A stretch of DNA of 64,000 bases, taken from a virus. Each line of letters begins with the position of its first letter. Position 1 is the first letter of the stretch. The position numbers and the translations under genes were made by a program. The stretch is taken from the IMG/VR virus record IMGVR_UViG_3300044956_001213, positions 1 to 64,000 of that record. One strand, written 5' to 3'. The notes beneath the pieces are model-generated. The model was not told where the DNA came from and did no database searches. It saw only the letters and a list, made by a program, of their open reading frames with translations. Below are positions 9,483-20,272 of the stretch, in pieces.

Positions 9483-11786
9483 TTAGTAATGAAATCTTAA
9501 AGTTATATTTGAAAGATCACCTGTGTCGATTAATTCAAAATCTTGTATATACACCTGCCAAGTACCGTTCGCATTTAATGATGAAATATTATTGTAAACA
9601 TCTAGAGTGGTGTTATATGGTCCAACGGGACAAGGCGCATCCATAGTAAATGTGTTGCCTATAGAATTTGGTCTATATGTTCCGCTGGAGAAACCATCCC
9701 AAAGCTGAGTAGCAGTTTGGTCAAGAACAACAGTAGTATTTTCTGCAGCGGTATTACCTATTCTACCGTTCAGTATGCTAGTTATACCTGTAGGTGATAC
9801 TAGTATTATAACAACATCTCCCATGAAAGTATGAGAGAGGTTGTTGAGTTGTACTGATACTCTCGAACTACTACTTACTAACCCGGAAACATTTATAGTA
9901 ACAGGGTATGTATCAGCTGTCTGACCATCTCTTAATATAATGTTGGAAGCATTATTGGACACAAAAGAATAATAATTAGGTATAGTGGGTGTGGGTGTCG
10001 CCGTAGAAGTCTCTGAAGGTGTGAAAGGTATAGTAGGCGTGTTTGTAGGTGTTTCCGTGGGGGTAGGTGTATTTGTCTTGGTTGAGGTCGGGGTAAGGAG
10101 AGGTGAAACCTCAAATATTCTAAGTTCTGCTGATTGTAAGGTACCAAAGTCACCACCAACTAGATCTTGAATAAACAACTTCCAAGTACCGTTTACTTCT
10201 GCAGGTGATATATATCCAAATGCATCATAAAGTGTAGTGCTGTGCGGACCTGAAGGGCATGGTGCGTCTAATATAAACTCATCAGAAATAGTATTTGGTT
10301 TAAATCTGCCAGAAGAATAACCATTCCATAGAGTCGGGGAATCGTCATCCAATAAAACATAAACATCTACTGCATTGAATGCACCTATTCTTCCAGATAT
10401 AACGCATGTTTTGCCTGTTGGTGAGACTAGTATCATAGCCACATCTGAAGGTGCAGTATGGTTATAACCGTTAAGCTTTATAGCTACTTTACTAATTGTA
10501 TTGGTAATACCAGATACATTAAATTCAACAGGATATGGTATAGATGCAGTACTATCGGGAATATCTATATTTGTAGCTGTAGATAAGAAGTTAATCCAAT
10601 CTGGTATAGTTGGTGTAACCGTATGTGTAGGGGTTTGTGTTCTCGTTGGTGTTTGTGTTCTTGTAGGTGTATTGGTAGATGTTTGTGTTCTGGTAACAGA
10701 AGGTGTAATAGAAATAGTAGGTGTCATAGTAGGTGTTTGTGTCATTGTGGGTGTTAAAGTTGGTGTTAAAGTTGGTGTTCTTGTATTTGTAGGTGTCTTT
10801 GTTGGCGTTTTTGTTGGTGTCGCTGTTTTTGTAGGTGTAATTGTCGGTGTTTTAGTAAGTGTCGTTGTTGGAGTAATGGTTAATGTAGCTGTTTTTGTTG
10901 GTGTAATTGAAATAGTGGGTGTGCGTGTTGGTGTAATTGAAATAGTGGGTGTGCGTGTCGGTGTAATTGAAATAGTAGGTGTGCGTGTTGGTGTAATTGA
11001 AATAGTAGGTGTAACAGTCGGCGTTACTGTTCTAGTTGGTGTAACAGTCGGTGTAACTGTAGGTGTTAAGAATATTCCATTTTCCTGAATATTCTTAACA
11101 GCAAAATTTGTTAATAATGCGCCGTTACTAAAAGATAATATAGGAGCAACACTAGCAGGTAAGCTTATAGGTAATTTTATATTTTTTAGTAATACAAACT
11201 TTTCATTAGGTTTTTTATGTTCAATAATCACATTATTACCTAAATTTGTTATTCTTATTCTAAATCTGCTAAATGGCTTGGCGCTTGGTGATTGAGTGTA
11301 TAGAGTAATATCTTCAAAGTCAGGATTGCCGCTAAGAGCGAACCTACCTATAGTATTAAAACCATTACTAGGACCCGATCTTAAAGTAATACTATTGGGC
11401 AACGCATCAGGATATCCATCAGTCAATATTAAATCGTCGCTACCGAAATTACCTGTAATATCAAAACCTATTATTAACGCGGTGTTAGCAATTCCAGGAT
11501 AATTTAGTCCTACTAAAATAATAAACGGTGGATACGGAATGTAAACTGCTGACTGTGCAAAAAGTGTACAGACACCTAGACCCGGTCCGGGGCCGCCATA
11601 TTTAAAACCATCTGTACCCCCATTGCTATCTATAAAAGTTAGCGCAAAACCTTCAGTCCCTGAAGAATAAGGACCGTAGCACGAATAATCAAAAGAAATT
11701 AAAACATCTTTAGTGGTATCAATAAACTTTAATGTTTTGTCGTAAATTAACCCTGTCTTATTGCTATCCGTAAGAGTAAATGGCAT
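9483..11786 (-). CDS. Multidomain adhesin: lectin-like domain, TPT linkers, two P-domains
   Basis: A 767-residue modular protein. Residues 1 to about 230 resemble a bacterial (legume-type) lectin sandwich, with [17 protein letters not shown] and a GFDITGNFG strand. Residues 240-395 are a TPT-rich linker with several near-identical 10-residue repeats. Residues 400-560 and 609-767 are two copies of a proprotein-convertase P/Homo-B domain ([30 protein letters not shown] and the matching second set). A second, short TPT linker joins them. No protease domain is present. It follows the gene 11790-14942 by three bases and is probably expressed late. The likely role is surface binding at the tail tip. 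The TPT linkers are good candidates for O-glycosylation by the adjacent enzymes. Confidence 0.8.
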   Translation of the reverse strand: MPFTLTDSNKTGLIYDKTLKFIDTTKDVLISFDYSCYGPYSSGTEGFALTFIDSNGGTDGFKYGGPGPGLGVCTLFAQSAVYIPYPPFIILVGLNYPGIANTALIIGFDITGNFGSDDLILTDGYPDALPNSITLRSGPSNGFNTIGRFALSGNPDFEDITLYTQSPSAKPFSRFRIRITNLGNNVIIEHKKPNEKFVLLKNIKLPISLPASVAPILSFSNGALLTNFAVKNIQENGIFLTPTVTPTVTPTRTVTPTVTPTISITPTRTPTISITPTRTPTISITPTRTPTISITPTKTATLTITPTTTLTKTPTITPTKTATPTKTPTKTPTNTRTPTLTPTLTPTMTQTPTMTPTISITPSVTRTQTSTNTPTRTQTPTRTQTPTHTVTPTIPDWINFLSTATNIDIPDSTASIPYPVEFNVSGITNTISKVAIKLNGYNHTAPSDVAMILVSPTGKTCVISGRIGAFNAVDVYVLLDDDSPTLWNGYSSGRFKPNTISDEFILDAPCPSGPHSTTLYDAFGYISPAEVNGTWKLFIQDLVGGDFGTLQSAELRIFEVSPLLTPTSTKTNTPTPTETPTNTPTIPFTPSETSTATPTPTIPNYYSFVSNNASNIILRDGQTADTYPVTINVSGLVSSSSRVSVQLNNLSHTFMGDVVIILVSPTGITSILNGRIGNTAAENTTVVLDQTATQLWDGFSSGTYRPNSIGNTFTMDAPCPVGPYNTTLDVYNNISSLNANGTWQVYIQDFELIDTGDLSNITLRFHY
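10901..11010 (-). repeat. 30-bp tandem repeats in the TPT linker
   Basis: Three full copies and a partial fourth of a 30-base unit with a few third-position differences. They encode [10 protein letters not shown]-type decapeptides. The whole Thr/Pro linker spans about 10600-11070, and a shorter one lies at 9970-10100. Confidence 0.9.
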
Positions 11787-11789
11787 ATA

Positions 11790-14700
11790 TTAGCTTCCTA
11801 AAATAAATGCTCCGTTTAAAATATTACCTGCACTGCTATTAAGTTGAAAAAACGTGCTGTAGTTGCTTAGCTGAGAAGAGGTTGTCAATAAGTTTAAAGT
11901 TTCTGTATTTGTCTGCATTTTAAACATTGTGTTAAATATATTAGTTATTATACCGTTTACGTATTTAAAGAAGATTTTAAATATATAAAATATATTTGAC
12001 AGGTCTTTACCGAGATATGTAATACAGTATAATTGTGTCTCATCATCGTAGCTAAATAATGGCTTATCGATTTCTACAATATTAAAATCAAGCCCTGTTC
12101 CAGAAAGAGAAAACATTTTTACATCATTAAAAGTTAAATTTTTAGATTTTATTGTTGGAAATAATTTTAATAATTCTACTGTACCCACATTAAATGAATA
12201 TATTTCGGGATAAATAGCTTTAAAATTAGTGCTACTTAAAGTGGGGTAAAGAACTGTTTTACAAAAAAATACAACATTATCTATTTCGCTATACCAAGCA
12301 GTTGAAATTTTTTCTAATTCTTTATTTTCACCTCTCTTTACAAAAGTATCATTTTTTGTTGTGTTATTAATAATGTTTGTTTTATAGTCAAACTTTATCT
12401 TGTCAAACAAAATATAATTTTCAGTTTCAAACTGAATAGTATCATAATAAACATCAAAGTTTATAAGGTTGTTATAAATTTCATTTACTATTTTATTATC
12501 ATACTTTACAAACATGCCGCTAAGAGCAGCTGAAACCGGTAGTATGATGGAGGAGTTGGAATTTCTGTAGTATAAATCACCGTAGTCAACATACTTTGTT
12601 TCGTACAAGCTTTTCTTTGTTGATAACCCCGTCACGCCATTAATAACAGTAGTTTTTCTTAATGGTATTCTGTAATCCAGATAGTTACTCTCTTCCACGT
12701 ACCTAACTACAAATTCTAAATCTGTACCGCATGGTTGTGCGCTGTTAGCTAAGAACACACTACCATCAATATCTACTAATGCAGAGACAGGCGGTTCAAA
12801 AGTAAATATACCAGGATTTATTATGTTAGGTACATAGTCTTCTTCTAAAGGTGTAGCACCTCCATCAAGTAACTCAGCATAATAAACATTAGAAAACTCA
12901 CTAAAGCCGGGTAAATCAGAAGGAAAATCTGGTAAAAGCCTAGGTCCTGCAGATCCTGGAGACGTAAATGTAACTCCGTCTCTAGAGCCACAAACAAATT
13001 TTATTTCAACCCTATCTGGACAATAAGTTTCAGGTTGAAACCTGTAAGATTGTAAAGGCACTTCTGCACCAGTAATTGCAAAATAGGGTATACCTTCTGT
13101 GTATTGAGATGCAGAAAGAGGAGAGGGGGTTAAATAATCTGGGCCTTGCGTGTAAAAACCTGTACCAGGCGGTATATTATCTACAGTTTTTAAAATTATA
13201 CCTGAAAATCCTTTCTCGGCATTTTCTTCACTGTAATCAAAATTAAACCCCGATACAGGGTCTTTAAATAAATGCCCATCTATTGATTTACAATAAATAA
13301 AAATAACATTTTCTTGTTTTGGCCTTTCATTTACAGGTATTTTTTCTGGGTGTACATCTTTGTATAGGCTAAATTCGTTACCATATATATCATTTTTATA
13401 TTGTACAACTGTTTTATTAATTGATAACAATTTATCAATTCTGTTATCTATAGGAAAAATATTTGACTCGTAAGAAAAAACATCTCGGTTAGCCCAAAAA
13501 GATTTAAACTCTCCGTTAAAAAAATCCTGAGGGTCTGTATATCTAGTAACACCTTGTACGCTTGTATTAAGTGATTGGTCTCTACTTTGATATCCTCTAA
13601 AAATTTGATAATAAGAGCTAGTATCGGGGTCACCGAATCTATATTGGTTAGAAAAATCAATTTTATTTAGATAGTTATATTCAAAAAAATCTAACGGTGT
13701 ATGGAAGGTTTCTTTAGTAAACCCTGTAATGTTTCCAAATTTGTAGGGATTTGGAAATATATAAATATTATTCGCACTTAATTTATTTAAATTGGTTTTA
13801 AATGTTTGTCCAAAATTATTAAAATTACAAAACCCAATTTTATCTGGCTTAAAAAATAAACCTATTTGTTTAGATGTTTTTGTAAAATCTACACTTGGTA
13901 TTGATGCAATAGAAGGGTATCGCTTATTAAGATAATTGGCGAATTCGTTTTCTGCAGTGAATAATACGCCAGAAACGTAATTTGTTTTAGTACTACCAGT
14001 TGAAAGAAAATAAAAATCAGTACCAATAAATTTTTGAATTTGACTCTTTAAAACATTTAAATTTAAATTGCTTTCTGCTCCAGTATTAACTGTATTTATA
14101 AAGTCAGAATCTTTGAGAAAGTTTAATTGGGTAGCGTCTACCTGGGGTGTTATAGTAAAATTATTAGTACCAAGTTCTATTAAAAAAAACGGATAAGATG
14201 TGATTGCATCAACTATAGTGCTATTAAAATTTAAAAATACGTCTTTATCTATTTCAAAGACATTTAATGAAAAATATTTTTCTCTATCTCCTGAAACGTT
14301 GTAAGCGGAAACAGGTACATTTGGACTTATATCTAAATAACCTGCATAGGTATCGTAAAGATCTTCAACATCAATTGTTGTATTATCTCTTACTTTAGCT
14401 AAATCTAAATTTAATGTTTTTATGAGGTCTGTTAAATCTCCTGTTTCTAATGACTTTGAAATTTCATTGTAAATAAGCTTCTCAATACCAAGATTTGATC
14501 CTTTTAAATTGTATCTTAAATTTGCTGTTGCTACATCATCGCGTAATGTACTATAGTAAAGACATATTTCTTTAATTTTTTGTGAAAAAAACGGAACAGC
14601 TACTGCAAGGTCTCTGTTATTATTTATATCTATATTTTTAAGAAATCGTCTTTCATCAGTTGAAGTAAAATTTAAAACTATTTCATTAATAAGATTGGTG

Positions 14701-14942
14701 TAAAGCTCTTTTATTTTATCTTTCTTATTAATTTTTGTATTGTTTTTAATTTCATACCAGTTATTAATGTAGGATTGATATCTTACAAGAAAATCATTAG
14801 CGTTTGTATATAGGGTATTATTATATTTTAACCATTCCTGAAAAGTCAAAGGCTCAGCAGCGTCAATAGGTGAGTCTGGTGGATTTAATGAGGTGATAGA
14901 CAGTTCTAAGCGTTCATCTATATATCTGTTGGTGCCTAACAT
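11790..14942 (-). CDS. Large tail/baseplate protein of unknown fold
   Basis: A 1050-residue protein with no domain I recognise. It is rich in Asn, Tyr, Phe and Thr, has no transmembrane segment, and has no repeats apart from loosely similar beta-rich stretches. It lies between a PKD/propeller protein and the TPT adhesin, in the stretch that follows gp25 and gp6. In T4, large wedge and fibre-attachment proteins such as gp7 and gp10 follow gp6. A connector between baseplate and adhesin is therefore plausible, on position and size only. The ATG at 14942 follows a CTAAATA late box by 5 bases. Confidence 0.65.
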   Translation of the reverse strand: MLGTNRYIDERLELSITSLNPPDSPIDAAEPLTFQEWLKYNNTLYTNANDFLVRYQSYINNWYEIKNNTKINKKDKIKELYTNLINEIVLNFTSTDERRFLKNIDINNNRDLAVAVPFFSQKIKEICLYYSTLRDDVATANLRYNLKGSNLGIEKLIYNEISKSLETGDLTDLIKTLNLDLAKVRDNTTIDVEDLYDTYAGYLDISPNVPVSAYNVSGDREKYFSLNVFEIDKDVFLNFNSTIVDAITSYPFFLIELGTNNFTITPQVDATQLNFLKDSDFINTVNTGAESNLNLNVLKSQIQKFIGTDFYFLSTGSTKTNYVSGVLFTAENEFANYLNKRYPSIASIPSVDFTKTSKQIGLFFKPDKIGFCNFNNFGQTFKTNLNKLSANNIYIFPNPYKFGNITGFTKETFHTPLDFFEYNYLNKIDFSNQYRFGDPDTSSYYQIFRGYQSRDQSLNTSVQGVTRYTDPQDFFNGEFKSFWANRDVFSYESNIFPIDNRIDKLLSINKTVVQYKNDIYGNEFSLYKDVHPEKIPVNERPKQENVIFIYCKSIDGHLFKDPVSGFNFDYSEENAEKGFSGIILKTVDNIPPGTGFYTQGPDYLTPSPLSASQYTEGIPYFAITGAEVPLQSYRFQPETYCPDRVEIKFVCGSRDGVTFTSPGSAGPRLLPDFPSDLPGFSEFSNVYYAELLDGGATPLEEDYVPNIINPGIFTFEPPVSALVDIDGSVFLANSAQPCGTDLEFVVRYVEESNYLDYRIPLRKTTVINGVTGLSTKKSLYETKYVDYGDLYYRNSNSSIILPVSAALSGMFVKYDNKIVNEIYNNLINFDVYYDTIQFETENYILFDKIKFDYKTNIINNTTKNDTFVKRGENKELEKISTAWYSEIDNVVFFCKTVLYPTLSSTNFKAIYPEIYSFNVGTVELLKLFPTIKSKNLTFNDVKMFSLSGTGLDFNIVEIDKPLFSYDDETQLYCITYLGKDLSNIFYIFKIFFKYVNGIITNIFNTMFKMQTNTETLNLLTTSSQLSNYSTFFQLNSSAGNILNGAFILGS

Positions 14943-14947
14943 TTAAT

Positions 14948-14954
14948 TATTTAG
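14948..14954 (-). promoter_or_regulatory. Late promoter box CTAAATA
   Basis: Ends 5 bases before the ATG at 14942. It overlaps the 3' end of the upstream gene. Confidence 0.55.
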
Positions 14955-17900
14955 TTGTTATATATTATGTTACTGCCGCTCAAAAACAGTCTTAATCCTT
15001 TAGTAAGCTCATAACTTAATATAGTTTGCATTATACCGCTATCTCTTCTCCATTCATCAAAAGAGCTGTTTTTAAATGATAGAGTAGTTAATATGTTGTC
15101 CCAATCTATTATATTGTTATAATAAGAACCCTCATACTCTAAATTAAAGCTAAAAAAATTATAGTAGTTTGATATTTTTATACCTGAAAGAGATCTGGGT
15201 GCAATTAACCCCCATCCCCAATCATAATTATATCCTGATAGTTTTATCTCTTGACCTAAAGTATAGCCTACTATATTATTTTGATTAACAAGAGTATAAA
15301 TATCAGAAAATATTTCTTGTGCAACTATAGGTACTCCTGATGAAATAACACTAGTTAAGGTTGAAAGTTGTGTTCCTAAATTACTAGGGACTTCAGAGTA
15401 TATACCAGTACCGGGTTTATAAAAATTATTAGAATATTGATTAATTTCGCCCCATAAATTTTTATGCTTTATTGAAAGAATATTTACTAACCTCTTAAGC
15501 TGCGGTGGGTAAGGGTAATTATATTGTTCAAATTGTATGGTTAACTCATCACAAAAAGAAATTAATTGATCTATATTAGTTTTATCGATATCAGAAACAT
15601 TCTCTACAAAATTTGCAATTTTTTCATAAACAGTCTTTCCTAATTCGTATGGCATTGCAGAAGCGCCACCTACTATAGTTCCAATAAAGTCGTTAAATAA
15701 TATAAGCTTATCTTCTAAATTTTCTGTAAAAATTAAAGAATTATAAAATTCATTTGCATTAAAATTTTCATTTACTTTATTAATGTTATATTTTCCTTTA
15801 TCGCTAAAAATATTAAACAAATTTGATTCACCTGTAATGGTTCTTACTTTTGTAGAGCTTCCCATATATTTATTAATCCATCTTGTACCTAACCAATCTC
15901 CGTAAGCTTGAAATTGTTTATCTTCAAAAGTTAGAGATGGGTTTTCAATACTATCTTCAGGAAAATAAAGAGGCTCATATTTAACTAAATTTTCACTAGT
16001 TGGAGGTGGTGTTAGCGTATCAATCATATAAAGTTTGTTAGTAAAATTGTTTATTATCCAGATATAATCAGAAGTGTCTATAGCTATGCCCCCTATACTA
16101 CCTATATAGTTTGTGTAATTACCTGTACCTGCAATATAGTTATCCACCTTCACACCATCAGCTCCTATAAGGGTAACGGTTTCCCTATCTTGAATTATCC
16201 AAGCATTTTGCTTGCTATCAAAAGTTAAATTACCTATGAAATTAAACCCACCTATAGGAAAGTTAGGATGTAAAATACCATTTGAATCAAACTTATATAA
16301 AAAGTCTTCTCTACCAGTAAGGCTTGTGACCGGGCCGCTTAAGTTAACATCATAATTATAAGCAGTAACCCAAACATTTTTATCTCTATCGACAACAGCC
16401 TCTACAGGGGTTATTAAAGCCGGAAAATTAATCACTTTTAATACACTGCCGTTTGTATCGTATTTTACTAAAAAGTTTGAAACAGGGTGTGTATATGTTA
16501 CCCATATGTTATTATCAAAATCTGTGTCTATACTTGAAGGTAGTAGTAAATTTTCTCCAGCGTATCCTTTTAAAGCGTTAATATTGTAATCGGAGCTTAA
16601 ATAATAAACAAAATTGCTTGTATTAGGATACGCTACTGCTTTTACACCGCCTGTGTTTCTATCAATTTTTATACAAGAAACTGAATCAAATAAAGCGACC
16701 CATAAATCGCTATTTCCATCTAAAGCTATGCTACCAGGAGCAGCACTAGACAGCACCGGTGAAAGCAGATTTCTGTAAGTTAACTTATTTCCAGATAATA
16801 TTGGGTAATTAGAAAAGCTAAAAGAAGAAAGTATTACACCTCTAGCGTCTAGTTTAAACAGCGTATCTTTTGAACCATCTGCAAACCATGTATGATAGTC
16901 GCCCATAAACCCCCCGCTGCCGGAAGGTGCTACCTGAATGGCGTATACATTTCTATTTTCATAATTATAAATAAAGCTTTGAACTGACGTGAGTGTCATA
17001 GTGAGCACACCTGGACAATTTGTATAAATTTGACGATTAAAAAATCTTACTAACTGATTGTATTGAGGTGCAGCAATCCAACCCAAAATAGAGTCTTTTG
17101 TATAATTAGGGGGATCAACGATAGTTACGGACGCTGTGAGCTTTGCATTTACTGTACTACTATTTGGTATAAAATATCCTTTATAAAAAGCGCCTATAGA
17201 TTGTGGGGTGTCTGTAGAAAAATCTTGATAGAAATTTACAGTACTAAGTCTCTTAAATGTAGTACCGTTTTGAGTAACTAAATCAAATTTAACATCAAAT
17301 GAAGTAAGGTAAGATATATTTGTATCAATTGTGCTGGAAGAAAGTGGTGGATAGGATTTTGTGGTAAAATTATTAACATCCTTTAATCTTATTACAAACG
17401 GAATTTCAGTATTTTGCCAGCTTATTTCAGGTATGTTAAATTTAGTAGTTGAAAGTGTGCCCTCACCAATAATACCAGTGGTAGAAATACTAAGATATTC
17501 CGCAGGGTTATGTCTAATTTTAACTATGGGATAAACTGAAGGTCTTAAATTATTGTACCCGTATGGCGGGTATTGTACGTATTCATAGGAATTATTGTAA
17601 GTTGTATATTTATCGTTTAATTTTGAATTGTCTAAAATACCGTACAAAAATATAGGTTGATCTCTACCACTATAATTTTTTACTCTATCATCTGCATAAT
17701 AAAATTCGCAAGACCCTGAAGTACCAGCAAAAACACTACCCTCATCTTCTTTTTTACAAATTTGTAATTTATTATTAAAAATTCTTGTATAAATTTCTGT
17801 ATTAGAGGTTTTTATTTTATCTATTAAAATATATTCTTCATTTCCTTGAATACTATTGATCCTATAAAATCGACTTAGTGATCTTAAATGTGACCATTTG

Positions 17901-18418
17901 TCTTTATAAAAATTTTCTTCGTTTTGAAAATCTCCTAATGCACCGGACGCATAGAGAAGTATAGTATATTCTGAAGCGCTTAATGAGCTATACGATTGCC
18001 AACTGTTTAGTCTATCAATATAAATAGGATCTCCTAATTTACCTGCTGGTAAATCGTAAATAAATTTGTCAAAATCTCTAAATTGATATTGATCGTGAAT
18101 AAAGTTTAAAATTGTTATTCTAGGTCTATAAGTACTATCATAACTCATTCCATTTTTATCGTAAACTGTAAGCCTTACATCATATTCCCCGGGCCATTTG
18201 TATTGATGCTTTGCTGTTAATCCGTTAGCATAAGTACCATCGCCAAAATCCCATCTTACAATTTTATTGCTTATAGCATTTTGCGAAGTTAAAATAGGGG
18301 TAGAAGTAAAATCAGGAATAAACTCTAGAGGTGTATTAGGCAGAGTGTAGGAAGATAGAGTAAAGTTCCCCGAATAATCTTTTACGTAAAAAAAGACGTA
18401 TGTATAGAGAACTGACAT
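14951..18418 (-). CDS. Tail protein with PKD domain and beta-propeller-like repeats
   Basis: A 1155-residue protein. Residues about 45-105 form a PKD domain (VRWDFGDGTYANG, then HQYKWPGEYDVRLTVYD). The middle section, about residues 540-800, contains repeated blades of the type GSIALDGNSDLWVALFD, DTDFDNNIWVTY, VDRDKNVWVTAYN and IAIDTSDYIWII. These resemble NHL or Vgb-lyase-like beta-propellers. The C-terminal 350 residues are unassigned. The ATG at 18418 overlaps the last base of the gp6 gene's stop, so it is coupled to gp6. The probable site is the baseplate periphery or a fibre base. PKD and propeller modules often mediate carbohydrate or protein contacts. Confidence 0.75.
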   Translation of the reverse strand: MSVLYTYVFFYVKDYSGNFTLSSYTLPNTPLEFIPDFTSTPILTSQNAISNKIVRWDFGDGTYANGLTAKHQYKWPGEYDVRLTVYDKNGMSYDSTYRPRITILNFIHDQYQFRDFDKFIYDLPAGKLGDPIYIDRLNSWQSYSSLSASEYTILLYASGALGDFQNEENFYKDKWSHLRSLSRFYRINSIQGNEEYILIDKIKTSNTEIYTRIFNNKLQICKKEDEGSVFAGTSGSCEFYYADDRVKNYSGRDQPIFLYGILDNSKLNDKYTTYNNSYEYVQYPPYGYNNLRPSVYPIVKIRHNPAEYLSISTTGIIGEGTLSTTKFNIPEISWQNTEIPFVIRLKDVNNFTTKSYPPLSSSTIDTNISYLTSFDVKFDLVTQNGTTFKRLSTVNFYQDFSTDTPQSIGAFYKGYFIPNSSTVNAKLTASVTIVDPPNYTKDSILGWIAAPQYNQLVRFFNRQIYTNCPGVLTMTLTSVQSFIYNYENRNVYAIQVAPSGSGGFMGDYHTWFADGSKDTLFKLDARGVILSSFSFSNYPILSGNKLTYRNLLSPVLSSAAPGSIALDGNSDLWVALFDSVSCIKIDRNTGGVKAVAYPNTSNFVYYLSSDYNINALKGYAGENLLLPSSIDTDFDNNIWVTYTHPVSNFLVKYDTNGSVLKVINFPALITPVEAVVDRDKNVWVTAYNYDVNLSGPVTSLTGREDFLYKFDSNGILHPNFPIGGFNFIGNLTFDSKQNAWIIQDRETVTLIGADGVKVDNYIAGTGNYTNYIGSIGGIAIDTSDYIWIINNFTNKLYMIDTLTPPPTSENLVKYEPLYFPEDSIENPSLTFEDKQFQAYGDWLGTRWINKYMGSSTKVRTITGESNLFNIFSDKGKYNINKVNENFNANEFYNSLIFTENLEDKLILFNDFIGTIVGGASAMPYELGKTVYEKIANFVENVSDIDKTNIDQLISFCDELTIQFEQYNYPYPPQLKRLVNILSIKHKNLWGEINQYSNNFYKPGTGIYSEVPSNLGTQLSTLTSVISSGVPIVAQEIFSDIYTLVNQNNIVGYTLGQEIKLSGYNYDWGWGLIAPRSLSGIKISNYYNFFSFNLEYEGSYYNNIIDWDNILTTLSFKNSSFDEWRRDSGIMQTILSYELTKGLRLFLSGSNIIYNN

Positions 18419-20271
18419 TAGAACTCTTTCTCAAGCGTCTGTATAGATGGTGTAACAACCTGTATTTTTTTAGTAAACTCAAGGGAATTATTTAAAAACG
18501 GAAACTTAAAGTAGGGGAGCTTTATATCTTGCGTAGTTATTATTGCGTCTTCTTCGGGATATACAGGGTTATATATCAAGAGACTAATACCGGGTATTGT
18601 TATTGTTTCATCACCTTCTGTTCTAATGGTTTTTATATCTTTGACGCCTTCTAAAGATAAAATGTCATTAGTAATTTCAGTAATGTTAAGAGTCAAGCCT
18701 AAATTATCTTTTAAATTAGAAAAATAATTTGAAAATATTTCGGAAATTTGCTGCTTTAAAGTTTCAGAATTTCTTTTAGCTGTAATGTCTCTTGTAATTT
18801 CTAAAAATGTATTTTCTGAAATGCTAGGTCCAATTATTTCACCTGGAAACTTTACTCCTACATCTATTGCAACGTAAACAGGGTCATTAATTATAATTTC
18901 TGCTGTAGTTAATTTTACGCTTTGTAAATCATTTAATAAAAGCTGTTTTTGTGCAGAATTTAAATAATTAGCTCTAGTTGTTAGTGAAGTTAATTTCTCA
19001 AGCTTAGGTATTGCATAAATGTATACGTTATTAAAATTGCATGAATCTGAAAATTTGACTTGATTGAAGAGTACTCTACTTTCTTTACTTGGTTTAGATA
19101 CACCCATATCAAAGAAATATTTTAGATGACCAGAGATATAATCCCAATTGTTTACTGTGGCTACAGAGGAGATAATATTACTATAGTTTTTGGTAACATA
19201 GTTTGTAAAATCGTTAGCTGTAATTAACCTATATTGACTTCTAAATGTATTAACGGCGTTATTTTTTATAGATGAAACATCTTCGCGAGTTACAAAAGAA
19301 GTGGAAGAATCAATATTAGTAAATTCAATTAAATTGGATTGGCTTGGTGTAATTAATGTTAGGTTTTCCGGTGTGGTGTCTGTCTGAATCTGTAGAGATC
19401 TGTTTGTTTTAAAATAAAACATTTTATTATTATTAAGCAACCCTGGTCCGATTTCACCTCTTATGCCGTCTGACTTAATATAGTAGATTGCGATTTCATC
19501 TCCTTGTTTTAGTTGTTTACCAGTGACATTATTACCAAATTTAAACTCATACCTTTCATTTTCATTGAGTCTTACTTCATAAACTTTTGAATTAGATCTC
19601 TCTAGAAATAATGATTGTGTTGATGACCATTTTTCCCATCTAGGTGTTTCTACTGAATTCTCCTTAACGTAAATATCTATATTAAAATGGTCTATAGTTA
19701 AATTAGTACCGTTATTATCAACTAAAGTCATTGTAATTATCTCAAAAGGTTCGCCTGTTGCTTGATATGTGGGGTATTCTTGGTATGTACCTTGATATAA
19801 TAAATTATTTTCTTGAAGATTTACTAATGCTTCTCTTGCATTAGAATTTTTAGAAAATGTTACATCTTGATTAAACGAATAGTTAACTCCATTAATAGTA
19901 AAAAAAGAATATCTAGGAATTGTATAAGTTCCTTGCGCTAATGTATCTTTTGAAGTAGCTAAAAATGAAAGAATAGCTGTCTGGTTGCCAATAGGATTAT
20001 AACTTATAAGTTTTACTATTTTATTTACATTTTCATATAGCTCAGCTGTACTAAAAGTGCTTTCAGAACCTGTTCTGTTGAGATAGAAAATTAAAACATG
20101 ATATGCATAGGCTATAATATCTATAAGAGAAGATAAATTGCTGCCTTCAAAATTTTGATCAGTAAAAATGTTATTAGTATTAAGCCTGGTAGTTATTAAA
20201 CTTTTGAGGCTTAATGCATCAAAAGCTACATACCCATCTTCAGGTAGATTGTAATTATTAAATTCAGCCAT
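18418..20271 (-). CDS. 6: Baseplate wedge protein gp6-like
   Basis: A 617-residue homologue of T4 gp6, which forms the inner ring of the baseplate wedges. The family signature is clear near the N-terminus: a Phe-x-Gly-Ser-Asn-Leu segment, LIDIIAYAYHVLIFYLNRTG at about 50-70, and ISYNPIGNQTA near 93-103. The C-terminal part carries a gp6/gpJ-type domain. The gene follows gp25 by one base, the order expected for a wedge operon. A GTAAATA late box lies 6 bases upstream of the ATG. Confidence 0.9.
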   Translation of the reverse strand: MAEFNNYNLPEDGYVAFDALSLKSLITTRLNTNNIFTDQNFEGSNLSSLIDIIAYAYHVLIFYLNRTGSESTFSTAELYENVNKIVKLISYNPIGNQTAILSFLATSKDTLAQGTYTIPRYSFFTINGVNYSFNQDVTFSKNSNAREALVNLQENNLLYQGTYQEYPTYQATGEPFEIITMTLVDNNGTNLTIDHFNIDIYVKENSVETPRWEKWSSTQSLFLERSNSKVYEVRLNENERYEFKFGNNVTGKQLKQGDEIAIYYIKSDGIRGEIGPGLLNNNKMFYFKTNRSLQIQTDTTPENLTLITPSQSNLIEFTNIDSSTSFVTREDVSSIKNNAVNTFRSQYRLITANDFTNYVTKNYSNIISSVATVNNWDYISGHLKYFFDMGVSKPSKESRVLFNQVKFSDSCNFNNVYIYAIPKLEKLTSLTTRANYLNSAQKQLLLNDLQSVKLTTAEIIINDPVYVAIDVGVKFPGEIIGPSISENTFLEITRDITAKRNSETLKQQISEIFSNYFSNLKDNLGLTLNITEITNDILSLEGVKDIKTIRTEGDETITIPGISLLIYNPVYPEEDAIITTQDIKLPYFKFPFLNNSLEFTKKIQVVTPSIQTLEKEF

Positions 20272-20272
20272 A

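Noticed and set aside
10501-11088. A 195-codon plus-strand frame rich in Val-Gly opposite the TPT linker
   Set aside because: It is the complement of the Thr/Pro repeats: (GGT GTN)n on one strand mirrors (ACN CCN)n on the other. It has no promoter box or independent signal.
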